From NCBI RefSeq assembly GCF_932294415.1, contig NC_065541.1, forward strand, positions 55,964,290-56,028,289: a stretch of DNA of 64,000 nt, in the 5' to 3' direction. This document shows positions 1 through 11,541 of this stretch, piece by piece (position 1 is the first letter of the stretch; each line of letters starts with the position of its first letter). The translations under genes and the position numbers were made by a program. This DNA comes from Quercus robur. Its lineage: Eukaryota; Streptophyta; Magnoliopsida; Fagales; Fagaceae. The notes under the pieces were generated by a model that was not told the DNA's origin, made no database searches, and saw nothing but the letters and a program-made list of their open reading frames with translations.

Positions 1-140
1 AGTTTGGGTAGTTGGCGTGGCCCAAAAATTAGATCTACAAGGACCGCAACATCATTGAAAGTTAGAAACTATAGGCTGTTTTGCCTTTTCTTTTGGATAA
101 GTAATCCTTAAATAAACATTTTTTATTCAAAGAGTCGCAC

Positions 141-185
<45 letters not shown>

Positions 186-970
186 CACAATTTTTTTCTT
201 TTTTGGATAAGTAATCCTTACATAAACATTGCTATTTATTTATTTATTCTTTGATAAGTAATCCTTCCATAAACATTGTTTTTAGTCAAAGAGTAAGGCA
301 TAAAAAAAAATTCTCAATTTTTTTCATAGTTTATTGGAATGATAATTAAGTTATGAGTGATACACTGGAGAGTTAATAACTATTTAGCCTAAATGATTTA
401 GGTATATGTTATGTGATTAAATCATATGTAAGTGGTTAATTATTAAAATCACCATATGGTGAGTTGGAATAATTTTCTTTGAATTGATTTAGAGGAGAGT
501 TATCCATATAGATATAAAGTTAATTACCAATGCAAAAAAGAAGAAGATATAAAGCTATCTATAATGCTTTTTCTTTTTTCTTTTTAATAGGTAGATAGTG
601 AGAGGGGAAGGTAGGATTCAAACTACCGACATAAGATACCATTGAGGATAACATTATTGTTGGACAATCACTTGAACCCTAAAGCTAAGTGGACATCCCA
701 ACAGGTCCAGTGTTCCTATGTATTAGACTCAATTCTTACCCATAAGCTAAGTGAGCATAAACCCGGCCAACCCGACCACCCCTTCAACCCAACACGACCC
801 GAATGGTATTGGACAGGTTAGATGGGTGTTCAGGTTGGGTCTAGGCCAAAAAGTCGGGTCTCTTTTGGGTTTGGGTCGGTTTCAGGTCCAACCTGACCCA
901 TCCGATTATTAAATAAATAAATAAACAATGCACAGAAACTAATCTTTGCTTTTTTCCTTTAGACAAAACA

Positions 971-971
971 T

Positions 972-996
<25 letters not shown>
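971..996. repeat. (GA)n microsatellite
   Basis: Uninterrupted GA dinucleotide run in a gene-free stretch. The short ORF across it is low-complexity and not a gene. Confidence 0.8.
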
Positions 997-1002
<6 letters not shown>

Positions 1003-1852
1003 ACATAAGGTCGATCGAAAAAAGTTATTCATCTTCTTTTTTCTTCCTTTTCCAATTCTTGTGTTTTGCTTTGCTTTCTCATTAAACTCGGATTGAGTGG
1101 TTCAAATGTATCCCAAGAAGGAGTAAGAGATAAAGAGAAAGATCCATGATATGTAAATGTTTGACAATAAATTTAATTATGACCATAAAACTCTTTAAAT
1201 TCCAAAACAAACAATTAAAAATAGACTAATTTTATATAGAAATAAGTGAAAATTTGAAGAAGTCTTTAATTGATTCATAGGTCATAGCCATAGCCGCATA
1301 TATTCCTAAATGGAATTTTTTTTTTTTGAGAACCCTAAATGGAAATTTGAAAAAAGAGCAACATGCACACCACTACTAATGGCAGGCATTATAAAAACTC
1401 TTTGTCCATATATACAACACTAAGTTAAACCTTTAAAAAGTTTCTCAAAAAAAATTAAACCATTCAAAATTATGAGCATTAACATTATCCAGCAAGTGAT
1501 AAAAAGTTCAGAAATTCATTTTCCTATCTTGATATTTTTTAGGAAATAAACTAGCAACGTTTTTTTTTTTTTTTTTTTTTGTGAGAAGAAAAAACTAGCA
1601 ACCTAGTCCTGTTGGAAGGAGAAATCGTTCGGTACACTAGGAGGACTGTTGATGTGGTCCTCCCAACCAAAAAGATGATGTCATCTATGTAAATATATGA
1701 GTGAGCTTCCTAATCAGTACAAGGAATAAAAAATAAAAAATTACTAGGTGATGTCACATTTGCATAAATAATTGCATTTTATTAGTTGAAAAGTCAGGGA
1801 AGACCATATCAGCAATCCTCCTAATGGACTTAATAATTTCTCCTGGTGTCGT

Positions 1853-2330
1853 GGAACTCAATGTTGGACAATATTTTAGTTAGTCCAACAAATGGAACTC
1901 AATGTTGGAAAATATTTTAGTTAGTCCAACAAATTCATTAATCCAAAATTTAAAATTTAAAATTTCAATTTTCAATGACAGCTGCAGAACTAAGTCCTAG
2001 GGTCTTGCAATTAAAATTATTTGAAGTATTCCTTATTAAGTCTACCATTCTTCAAGCAATTAAAATTATTTGAATATTCCTTATTAAGTCTACCATTCTT
2101 CTATCGATTAAAATAAAATAAAATTGTTTAAATGGAAACAATTAATGTATTTAAGGGTATAAGATATTTGTTTCAACGTATAAAGCATTGTAATTAGTCA
2201 AAGAATATTAAAAATGGCAGGAGCATTGTAATCGGAAATTAATTCCCTACAGTCATGGGATATGTTGTCAAAAATGGCGGGAGCATTGTAATTAGAAATT
2301 AATTCCCTACAGTCATGGGATATGTTGTCA
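1853..2330. repeat. Cluster of three short tandem duplications
   Basis: Three separate two-copy tandem repeats lie close together. A unit of about 40 bp containing GGAACTCAATGTTGGA occurs twice near 1853-1935. A unit of about 48 bp containing CAATTAAAATTATTTGAA occurs twice near 2008-2105. A 60-bp unit starting AAAATGGC is seen at 2211 and 2271. Each pair differs by only a few bases. No coding potential is seen. Confidence 0.75.
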
Positions 2331-2337
2331 TTCGTTC

Positions 2338-2503
2338 CTTTTTTTTATACAAGATAAAAATTCTACTATAACATAATTTAGGTGCATATGTGTGTAAAGC
2401 TTCCTCTTGGAAACTTGAACCTTAGCCCTTGCCCATTCCCCCCCCCCCCTCTCTCACACTTCACAAGCACTTAAACTTGTGAAATGACTATTGTACCAAG
2501 GGT
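2338..2503 (-). mobile_element. tRNA-derived SINE, family 2 (degraded copy)
   Basis: Reverse-oriented relative of the element at 9608-9770: read on the minus strand it carries the matching GTGCTTGTGAAG-like stretch and the B-box-like region. A poly(C) tract now interrupts it. Flanking direct repeats GTTGTCATTCGTTC (2324-2337) and GTTGTCATTCATTC (2504-2517) look like the target-site duplication, with one difference. Confidence 0.6.
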
Positions 2504-3379
2504 GTTGTCATTCATTCGCAATCATGGGATACGTTGTCATTCATTCCTACTTTCCTTATCTCTTTCCCCCTCTTTTAATGCAATTCCCAAGTTTTGAGCT
2601 CCAACATTAATTTTTAAAAGCTGGTAATTGGATTTAAGTTTTTCTTATTAATGTCAATCAATAAATTAGTAAAATAGCAACAACAAAAAACTGACAACTT
2701 TTAAAGGAAAGTTTGAATTATACAATAAGTAATTTTTCCCTATTAATAGCTCTTTAAAGTCCGGTTGTTTCAATGTTTCTATAAGACTTCTCATGGTTCA
2801 CACGGTTTGAAAATTATATAATAAATAAAAAAAAGAGGCCCGACCCGACCATACACCCGCATATTTCGGGTTGGGTCAGGTTTTTCCTTGTTGAACCCAA
2901 TTACTATCAGATCGGGTTTCGGGTGGCAATGAAACCGACCCAAGCTCAGTCCTTATTCAAGTCATGCTGTTTGGTTTTGTTTGGCATTTTAAAGGCATAT
3001 ACTTTAGTCAACTTTTTGATCCACTCAAATAAGAAAATGAGGTATTTCCAAAAGCAACCAAGTAATACTTTATATTCACATTTCATATTTTGTTATTGAG
3101 CCAAGAGCCTTGTATCTTAACTAGTTGGCAAGTTGAACTTCCTGGTGTTTCCAAATAAGATATAGTGAGGGTCAAATCCCTCCCAATTATAGAGTTATAA
3201 AAAAAAAAAAAAAAAATCCTTGCAGTTGAAAATTTATGAAGAAACACCACCCCCTTTTGAATTAATTAACATTCTTATATTAGTTGAACGTACAGTATTG
3301 GTCATCAAAACAATGATGACTTTGAATTGATGATAAGAGGGTAGAAATGATATCATAAAATGGTTATCACCACCATTTT

Positions 3380-4923
3380 TTAAAAGGAAGGGAACTCAAT
3401 CTCTGAACCACATTTTCCCTTAGGAAACACAGGGCATTCGATTAGGCTTGACCCAGAAGTATCCACACAGAGGTAAATCTGGTAAAGCTGGCTATTTCCA
3501 GATGCATCCACATTGCACTCTATCCATGGAGTATATCCAATTGCACCTTTTATTGCATTTTTTATGTTCTGTAAGCTGTAAGAGCTCCCATCTGGATTTA
3601 TTCCTGTATTTATTTTCACATAATGCATGAATTATTATATTGAGGACATTATAGGCAATCAAAACCTAAAATCCAGTAAACTAAGTGTTCCTTAGAAAAC
3701 AAAACACTACAGTATTGAAAATTGAATTTACCTGCACTTTTAAGAGCTTTAAGGAGGTTTGTCTTCCCTTTCAAACTGAGAGCTGTATCAAAGTATCCAT
3801 GTTGGTTAAGTACAGACTCTGAGCATGTCCCATGTTTCTCCCACTCGTGTGTCCAAAATTGTATACTGTTGCTACTGGGGCAAGCTAGTGATGGCCAATT
3901 TTTTTGCATATTGCTTATGAGGTCTGATATCTATAGCCATGATAAACAGGTTGACTGAAAATCATAGTTCATTCTAGAAAAATGTAAATAAATGATAGCA
4001 GTATTAACTAATTTAATTGAAGCCATCCCATAAAATAATAATAATTGAAGCCAAAACTCCAAATGTTTTTAAGATGGGAAAGGTTTGGGTTCATTTTGTC
4101 CTTAGTACTGAACCTAATATGATATGGACAGATGAGTCGTGACATAAACTGGACTCGTGGCAGCAACATATCTGGTCCAGTGCAAAAAACACTCGACTCA
4201 AGAGACGTCCTTTCAAGACACTACACTTAATTGTCATGATTGAAAACTATGCAGTTTCTACTTTTTTTTTTTTTTAGCCCAATGCACTTTCTACTTAAAA
4301 GTGATATCTTTAGAAAATGTTTTACACTGCTGTGTTTGGCAATATGTAAATTATTTTTCGAATGTAAAATATTTTCAAGTGAAAATATTTTTGAGAAAAG
4401 AAAATATTTTCTAGTATTTGGTTACATTTTGAAAATTGTATTAGAAAATATTTTTTGGTGTTTGGTAACTTTCTAAAAATGAAAACTTTCTACTAGTTTC
4501 TCACATTTTTTCAGCTTCCAAACAAATTTTATAATAGAAAATTTCAATATATAAACTTTTAAAGAAACAAAAATCAAAATAAAACCATTCATTAAACTCT
4601 CAAACTTGGCCAAACTGAGAGAGGGAGGAAGAAAGTGTGAGAGATTGAGGGAAAGAGAGAGGTAGATCGAGAAAGAGATAGAGATCAGGTCAAGGGGAGT
4701 CGATCTAGAGGCAGTGACGCCGATCTTTGGAGGTGACGACGAGATCAGTCATGGGTGGGTCAATTTAGAGGGTAGTGACGATGAGATCAAGAGAGGTGGA
4801 AAAGATGAGCTACAAGGTAGCAGTGACGAGAACGAGACGACAAGGCTCCAATCTAGATGGCGGTGATGACGAGTTTCAGGTGGTGATTATAAGCCAGCAG
4901 CGACAATGAGATTGTCCTAGGTT

Positions 4924-4958
<35 letters not shown>

Positions 4959-6153
4959 GGTGTGTGAGTTGGAAAATGATTTGAAAGTAAATGAGAAGCA
5001 TAAACCATTTTACGAGTCAAAGGGCTTATTTTACAGTCAAATTTTATTATTTTCAGTTTAACTTTAGTTTACATGTGCAACCAAACATATATCAGGGTGT
5101 AAAATATTTTTCTAATTAAATTTACACTCGAAACAAACATAGCCTTTGTGCAAAAATGATGTAAAATAATAAAGAAAAGTTAACGGATGCCAGTATTAGT
5201 CTAGAAAATATTTTTAGAAACTTTTAATAGGAAAAAAAAATTTAATTTTTTAACTGCTTTTTATAGTTTTCATGAAAATAATATCAAAACTTCTATAAAA
5301 TGGTTGAACATCCATTGACGGGACCCATAATAATAAGTACAGGATGCCATTTCTCTTGCCATGAATTAAGGAATTAAGGAAGGAGATAACCAAAAATGTT
5401 TTAGATATGCATTCAATAAAAAAAAAAATAAAAAAAAAAAAAAAGAAGGAAAATAGGAGATCTCTATAGTAATAGTATACAGCTAATGCCTAATAGTCTA
5501 GTCATTTCCAAAAAAAAGGTCCAATTAATAAAGTTGCTGTTAATTACGTGGCTAGACTCGTAGAAATTGATGGAATTTCATAGCTAAATCACACTGTGTT
5601 ATACTTGTGACTGGTCATCTCAGAACCTTGTTTCTTCTAATACAATAGAAACGATTCACAAAAACATTAAGAACAAAATTTGCTATGATTTTGATGCCAA
5701 AAGACAACGATATATGAAAAAAAAAAAAAAAAAAAGGAGGATTTCAAGTACCTTAGCCTGATTAAAGGAATTGTTAGGATCACAATTTGAAGGGTAAGAA
5801 CCATCCTTGTAATTAGGCCAAAGCCCATGAATGCCAAAATTTGCAGAAGGCTTCCCAGTGTTTGGGTAGCAACAACTTTGCTTTGTGTCACAGTATGATC
5901 CAGGCCACTATAGAAATAATTGAAGATTAAGAAATGAAAAAAAAAAAAAAAAAAAAAAAAAAGAAGTTTCACAAGATTAATTTAGTAAAAAACAATGGAC
6001 AAAAGAATGATATGATAGAGGAAAAAAAAAAAAAAACTGGCTCACCTGTTGGACAAAGTAGAAGAAATCGAAATCCTGTGATTGTGAAACACAAAGGAGT
6101 GAGAGACATTGTAGCATCAAAAGGCTTAGCAAGATTGAATTTTTGGACTCCAT
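3380..6153 (-). CDS. T2 ribonuclease, class I S-like (copy A of a tandem pair)
   Basis: Secreted RNA-degrading enzyme of the RNase T2 family, close in layout to RNS1/RNase LE. Four exons on the minus strand, read by splice sites and continuous frame: 6046-6153, 5752-5907, 3732-3930, 3380-3603 (687 nt, 228 residues), all introns GT-AG. Residues 1 to about 24 are a hydrophobic signal peptide. Conserved region 1 reads FGIHGLWPNY (catalytic His63). Conserved region 2 reads WTHEWEKHGTC (His116, Glu117, His121). Several Cys positions typical of the family are present and the C-terminus is IEFPSF. Three introns argue for an S-like RNase rather than a self-incompatibility S-RNase, which usually has one. 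Family members act in the apoplast or vacuole in phosphate recycling, wounding and senescence; the role here is inferred. It is about 94% identical by eye to the copy at 8194-12273. No frameshift or missing catalytic residue is seen. Confidence 0.93.
4311..5120. mobile_element. Non-autonomous element with imperfect terminal inverted repeats in intron 2 of RNase copy A
   Basis: The left end (GAAAATGTTTTACACTG...) and the reverse complement of the right end (GAAAAATATTTTACACCC...) match over roughly 40 bp and include the GTTTGG-type motif of hAT-like MITEs. The interior has GA-rich and (CT)n sequence (4930-4957) and no coding frame. RNase copy B lacks a corresponding block, so insertion after duplication is likely. 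Exact ends and target-site duplication are not certain. Confidence 0.5.
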
Positions 6154-6220
6154 GTCTCTTTCTCTTCCTCTTGTCTCTGAGGGGGTTTGGAATTAGTAAT
6201 GATGATTAAAGATGAGATGG

Positions 6221-6228
6221 TATATAAT
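6221..6228 (-). promoter_or_regulatory. Probable TATA box of RNase copy A
   Basis: Read on the minus strand, a TATATA core lies about 70 bp upstream of the start codon at 6153, at a distance expected for a short 5' leader. The second copy has a similar but weaker TATA-like stretch (minus strand, near 12,340-12,350). No transcript evidence is available from sequence. Confidence 0.5.
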
Positions 6229-6588
6229 GGTTTAAGGGATAGCTGTATTTAAAAAGAAAATGGAAAGGTTTTGGGTAGAGCTGTATTTATAGAGAAAATG
6301 GAAAGGTTTCGGTAGAGAATCAGGGTATAGGATATGCTTGGCTTTAGCAATCATATTCATTTATGCCATCATTTAAGAGTTTATGTGTGTAACAGTCGGT
6401 AGTAATGATTGGTATATGTCGGCTTAACCCTTATGCTTGTCATATTAAATTTTGGCTACTATTTCCTTATTTGCCTCCTTTCCCAAAAATTACAGTGCCA
6501 AAAGCCATTAAAGAGAATCATGTCAACTAAAATAAAGCAAAATTAACCAGTAAACTTGTTTTTGTTTTCCAAGTGGTATAAAATAAGT

Positions 6589-6749
6589 AGGTTTCAGTTA
6601 GCTTAATTGGTAAAATCTCTAATGGTTGTATAAGAAATCTAGGGTTCAATCTCCGTTTATACCAAAAACTGACCGGTGTCTTCGTTTAATGACAAAAAGC
6701 TACCATTAGGAGTGGACGCCATAGATTGAAACTCTTTTTAAAAAAAATT
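6589..6749 (+). mobile_element. tRNA-derived SINE, family 1
   Basis: The head resembles a tRNA: A-box-like TTAGCTTAATTGGTAAAA and B-box-like GGGTTCAATCTCC about 50 bp apart, followed by a shared body and a 3' A-rich tail. A perfect 15-bp direct repeat, TGGTATAAAATAAGT, flanks it (6574-6588 and 6750-6764), which is a clear target-site duplication of L1-type retroposition. It lies upstream of RNase copy A. Confidence 0.85.
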
Positions 6750-7995
6750 TGGTATAAAATAAGTTATTATTTAGAGCTAGTATTAAAATGACATTGATCA
6801 CTAACCTTTATAATAAATAAATATGAATATTTTATTTTTTAAAAAATTAAAACAGTCGTTGTTTTTGACCATAGGATATAGAATATCCTAAATCCCTTCC
6901 ATCTAGCTCATATCCTAGGATTTTATCTCAATGGTTAACTCTATAAACTAATGAGTTTGGGTCGTTGGCGTGGCCCAAAAGTACAGAAAAGAACAAGGAA
7001 AGGAGGAAAATAAAAAATTAGATCCACAAGGACCACAACATCATTGAAAGTTAGAAACTATAGGCTGTTTTTCTTTTTCTTTTGGATAAGTATTCCTTTA
7101 ATAAACATTGTTTTATTCAAAGAGTCACACATAAAATAACAAATTTCACAATGTTTTTGTTTTTGAATAAGTAATCCTTACATAAACATTGTTATTTATT
7201 TATTTATTTATTCGTTGATAAGTAATCCTCCCATAAACATTGTTTTTAGTCAAAGAGTAATGCATAAACATAAAAAAATTCACAAATTTTTTCACAATTT
7301 ATTGAGATGATAATTAAGTTATGAGTGATACACATCATGGAGAGTTAAAGTTAATTATAATGCTTTTTGTTTTTCTTATTAATAGGTAGATAGCAAGGAA
7401 GAAGGAAGGTAAGATTTGAACTACCGATACAAGACACCATAAAGGAGACCAATATTGTTGGACAATCACTTAAAGCCCAAAGCTAATTATAATTTTAAAA
7501 ATATGAATTCATGTGAGCCTAATTGTATTGTATTTTTTAATTTCTAGTTAATAATAAACGGTGCCTTGGTTGTTAGTAATCTCTTCCACCTTAAAACTGG
7601 TATCATGAGTTCAAATTAATTTTTCAGTCCAGCTTAGGTCCAATGCATAGGAGCACTGGACATTTTTTTTTTTTGATAAACGCACTGGACTTGTTAAGTT
7701 GCTGACACATGTCAAATATTTGCCACTTGTCAAAATTCCACCAAGTCTAGTGCTCCTATGTATTGGACCCAATCCTTACCCATGAATCTCTATCTTACTA
7801 TTCAAGTCACATTGTTTGGTTTTGTTGGAATTTTGAAAGCATATTTAGTCAACGTTTTGGTCCACTAATATAAGAAAATGTGGTATTTCCAAAAGCCAAC
7901 CAAGTAAATAATCTTGTAGTTCAACTAGTTGAACTTCCTATTGTTTCCAAATAAGATATATGGAGAGTTCAAATCCCCTCAATTATAGAATTATA

Positions 7996-8029
<34 letters not shown>

Positions 8030-8193
8030 CTTTTGAAAATTTATGAATAAACACCATCCCCTTTTGAATTTAGTAACATTCTTATAGTACTTGAACGTAC
8101 AATATTGGTCATCAAAACAATGATAACTTTGAATTGATAATAAGAGGGTAGAAATGAAAATTAAAACATCATAATGGTTATCACTACCATTTT

Positions 8194-11100
8194 TTAAAAG
8201 GAAGGGAACTCAATCTCTGAACCACATTTTCCCTTGGGAAACACAGGACATTCAATTAGGTCTGACCCAGAACTATCCACACAGAGGTAGATCTGGTAAA
8301 GTTGGCTGTTTCCAGATTCATCCACATTACACTCTATCCATGGAGTATAGCCAATTGCACCTTTTATAGCATTTTTTATGTTTACTAAGCTGTAAGAGTT
8401 CCCATCTGGATTTATTCCTGTATATTTTCACATAAAGCCTGAATTATTAAGGACATTATAGGCAATCAAAACCTAAAATCTTGTAAACTAAGTGTTACGT
8501 AAAAAACAAAATACTAAAGTATTGAAAATTGAATTTACCTGCACTTGTAAGAGCTTCGAGGAGGTTTGTCTTCCCTTTCAAACTGAGAGCTGTATCAAAG
8601 TATCCATGTTGGCTAAGTACAGACTCTGAGCATGTCCCATGTTTCTCCCACTCATGTGTCCAAAATTGTATACTGTTGCTACTAGGGCAAGCTAGTGATG
8701 GCCAATTTTTTTGCATATTGCTTATGAGGTCTGATATCTGTAGCCATGATAAACAGGAAGATTGAGAATCATAGTTCAATCTAGAAAAAATTATAACAAT
8801 ATTTAACTAATTTAATTGAAGCCTTCCATGGATTCCAGTTAGTTCAACTGGTAAAGTCTTTGATGGTTGTATAAGAGATTTGGGGTTCAATCCCCGCCTA
8901 CACTAAAAACTGATTGGTGTCTTGGTCTGATGATAGGAAACGAACGCCATAAGTTGAAACTTTCTCTTAAAAAAAAAAAAAATTTTGAAGCCTTCGCGTA
9001 AATAATAATAATAATAATTGAAGCCTAAAATCCAAATGTTTTTAAGATGGACAAGGTTTGGGTTCGGTGCATCCTCTACGCTGGACCCGATATGATATAA
9101 ACAAGTGAGTCGTGACATGTAAGGATTCATGGCAGCAATTTATTAGGTCCAGTGCACAAAACACTCGACCCAAGAATTGTCATTTTAAGGTACTATTAAT
9201 TGTCATAATTAAAAAAGACTAAAAGAGTAATGCTACCATCACAAACTATTTTATAATATTTTTATAAACTATTTTGTGTGCAACTTTTTATTAGTTTTTA
9301 ATCAGGCCCACCACTAACAACAATTTTTTATTTACCAGTAATCACTTGCCACATCAGTAATTTATAAAAATGTTATAAAATAATTTGTGTTTCTAGCATT
9401 ACTCATTAAAAAACTATACAGTTTCTACCCTTTTGTATTTTAGCCCAATGCAGTTTTTAGACTTTAGCACAATGATGTGAAAGCTTTTATTTTGCGTTTT
9501 CAAACAAAAACACATGTTATGGTAACTCATTCAAGGCGTCACAATAAGCACGCCCATCATTCAAGGAAATTATCCATATGGACTTTGGTTCAAGTAGCTG
9601 AGTAATACCATCGTGCACCCTTGGCGCGATGGTCACTCCACAAGTATAAGTGCTTATGGGGTGTAGGGGGACAAGGGCTAGAGTTCAAGTCTCCAGGAGG
9701 AAGTTTCACATACATATACACTTAGATTAGGTTAAAGTAGAATTTCTATCTTGTATTAAAAAAAAAAAAAGTAGCTAAGTAATAAATATAGAATTTGAAT
9801 AAGTTTTTTTTTTTTTACCAAATAATACTCTATAATGATAATAGAGGGAAGTCAACGAATGCTGGCATTAGTTTAAAAAATATTTTTTAGAAATGGTATC
9901 AAAATATTTTTAGAATTTTGACATTAGTTAAAAATATATATATTTAGAAATTGTATCAAAATATTTTTAGAAATGTTGGCATTAGTTTAACAGTTTTTTA
10001 TAGTTCCATGAAAATGGTATCAAAAAAAAAATATGGTTCATGCTAACGAGTGACTCATTAATAATCTATTTTAAGAAAGTTTTGATACCACTTTTATGGG
10101 AAATGGAAAAGGCTGTCAAAATATTAATTACTTATTTTTCATTTCCATAAAAACTTTCTTTAAATGGATTATTAACCAGTGCCCTAAGGGCACTCATTAG
10201 CATTTCCCAAAATATATATATATATATATATATTCACCTAAAAAAGGGAAAAATATATATAAAATGGGAAAATTTATAAAAAGTAAAGGGACAGTTTTCT
10301 CCTTGAGAGTTGGCATTATTTTAGTTGGTCTAGTAATGGTATACAGCTAATAGTTTAGTCATTTGGGTACTCTACCATGTAGAGTTCTTTTAATCTTAAC
10401 CTTTCATTTATAATAAAAGGTCTAGATTTTGTCATATCATTAATCCACTAACAAATCTACAAAAATAATGATTTTAAAAAATAACTACTCATAAATGATA
10501 GTTATTACCTTAAATGTGAATAGTGGCTATGACATTGCAGCATTAAATGCAAAAGAAATTTACTTATTTAGAAAATTGATTATTATGCATATATATATAT
10601 ATATATGGATAATTAATGCTGACTTTAAGGTAATAACTAATAATTAATGCTGCAAAAAAATTTCATAGCTGACTTTAAGATAATTACTGCAAAAGAAAAT
10701 AACTGCTCACATTTAATTATCTTAAAGTCAGCATATATATATATATATATATATATATGCAATGTGATATGAAATGTGATAGCCACTATTCAAAAATGTC
10801 AGCTATGAAATGTGATAGCCACTAAGCAAATTCTTTTGCATTTAATGCTGCAATGTCATAGCCACTATTCACATTTAAGGTAATAATTATCATTTATGAG
10901 TAGTTATTTTTTAAAATCATTATTTTTATAGATTTGTTAGTGGATTAATGATATGGCAAAATTTAGACCTTTTTATTATAAATAAAAGGTTAAGATTAAA
11001 GAACTCTACATGGTAGAGTACCCTAGGAACTCTAGAGGATCACAATCCTAGTCATTTCCAAAAACCTGTCCAATTAATAAAGTTGCTATTAATCAGGTTC

Positions 11101-11510
11101 TTAATTGGTGCATGCTGTTCCTCCTTGGTTTTTTACTAAAAAACCGATAGAACCAAAGCCAACTCATTCCAAATGTTTTTAGTTTTTACTGCAGAGAGCC
11201 TGAGACTGCAGTCAATATTTTAAAACTCTGTTTGCTAATGAAAAGATAAAGGTATATAAAACAAGCAACTATTTTTTCACATGAAATCCTTGTTTGGCTT
11301 CTTTGTAATGGGTTTTCTTTTCTTTTCTTTTCTTTCTTTCTTTTTTTTTTGGCAAAAAAAACCATAAATTAATAACCTTTTTATTTTCCATTGCTAATTA
11401 AATTCATAAATAACCTATTATCACATTTACATTTTGGCCTATTGCCTATCAATTCCTCCACCTAAATACAACATTAGTGTAACTTTGGAAAATTTAAAAA
11501 TCCCACCACC

Positions 11511-11541
<31 letters not shown>

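Noticed and set aside
8829-8900. Possible tRNA genes at the A/B-box-like sequences
   Set aside because: The boxes belong to SINEs with tails and target-site duplications. No full cloverleaf with acceptor stem is formed.
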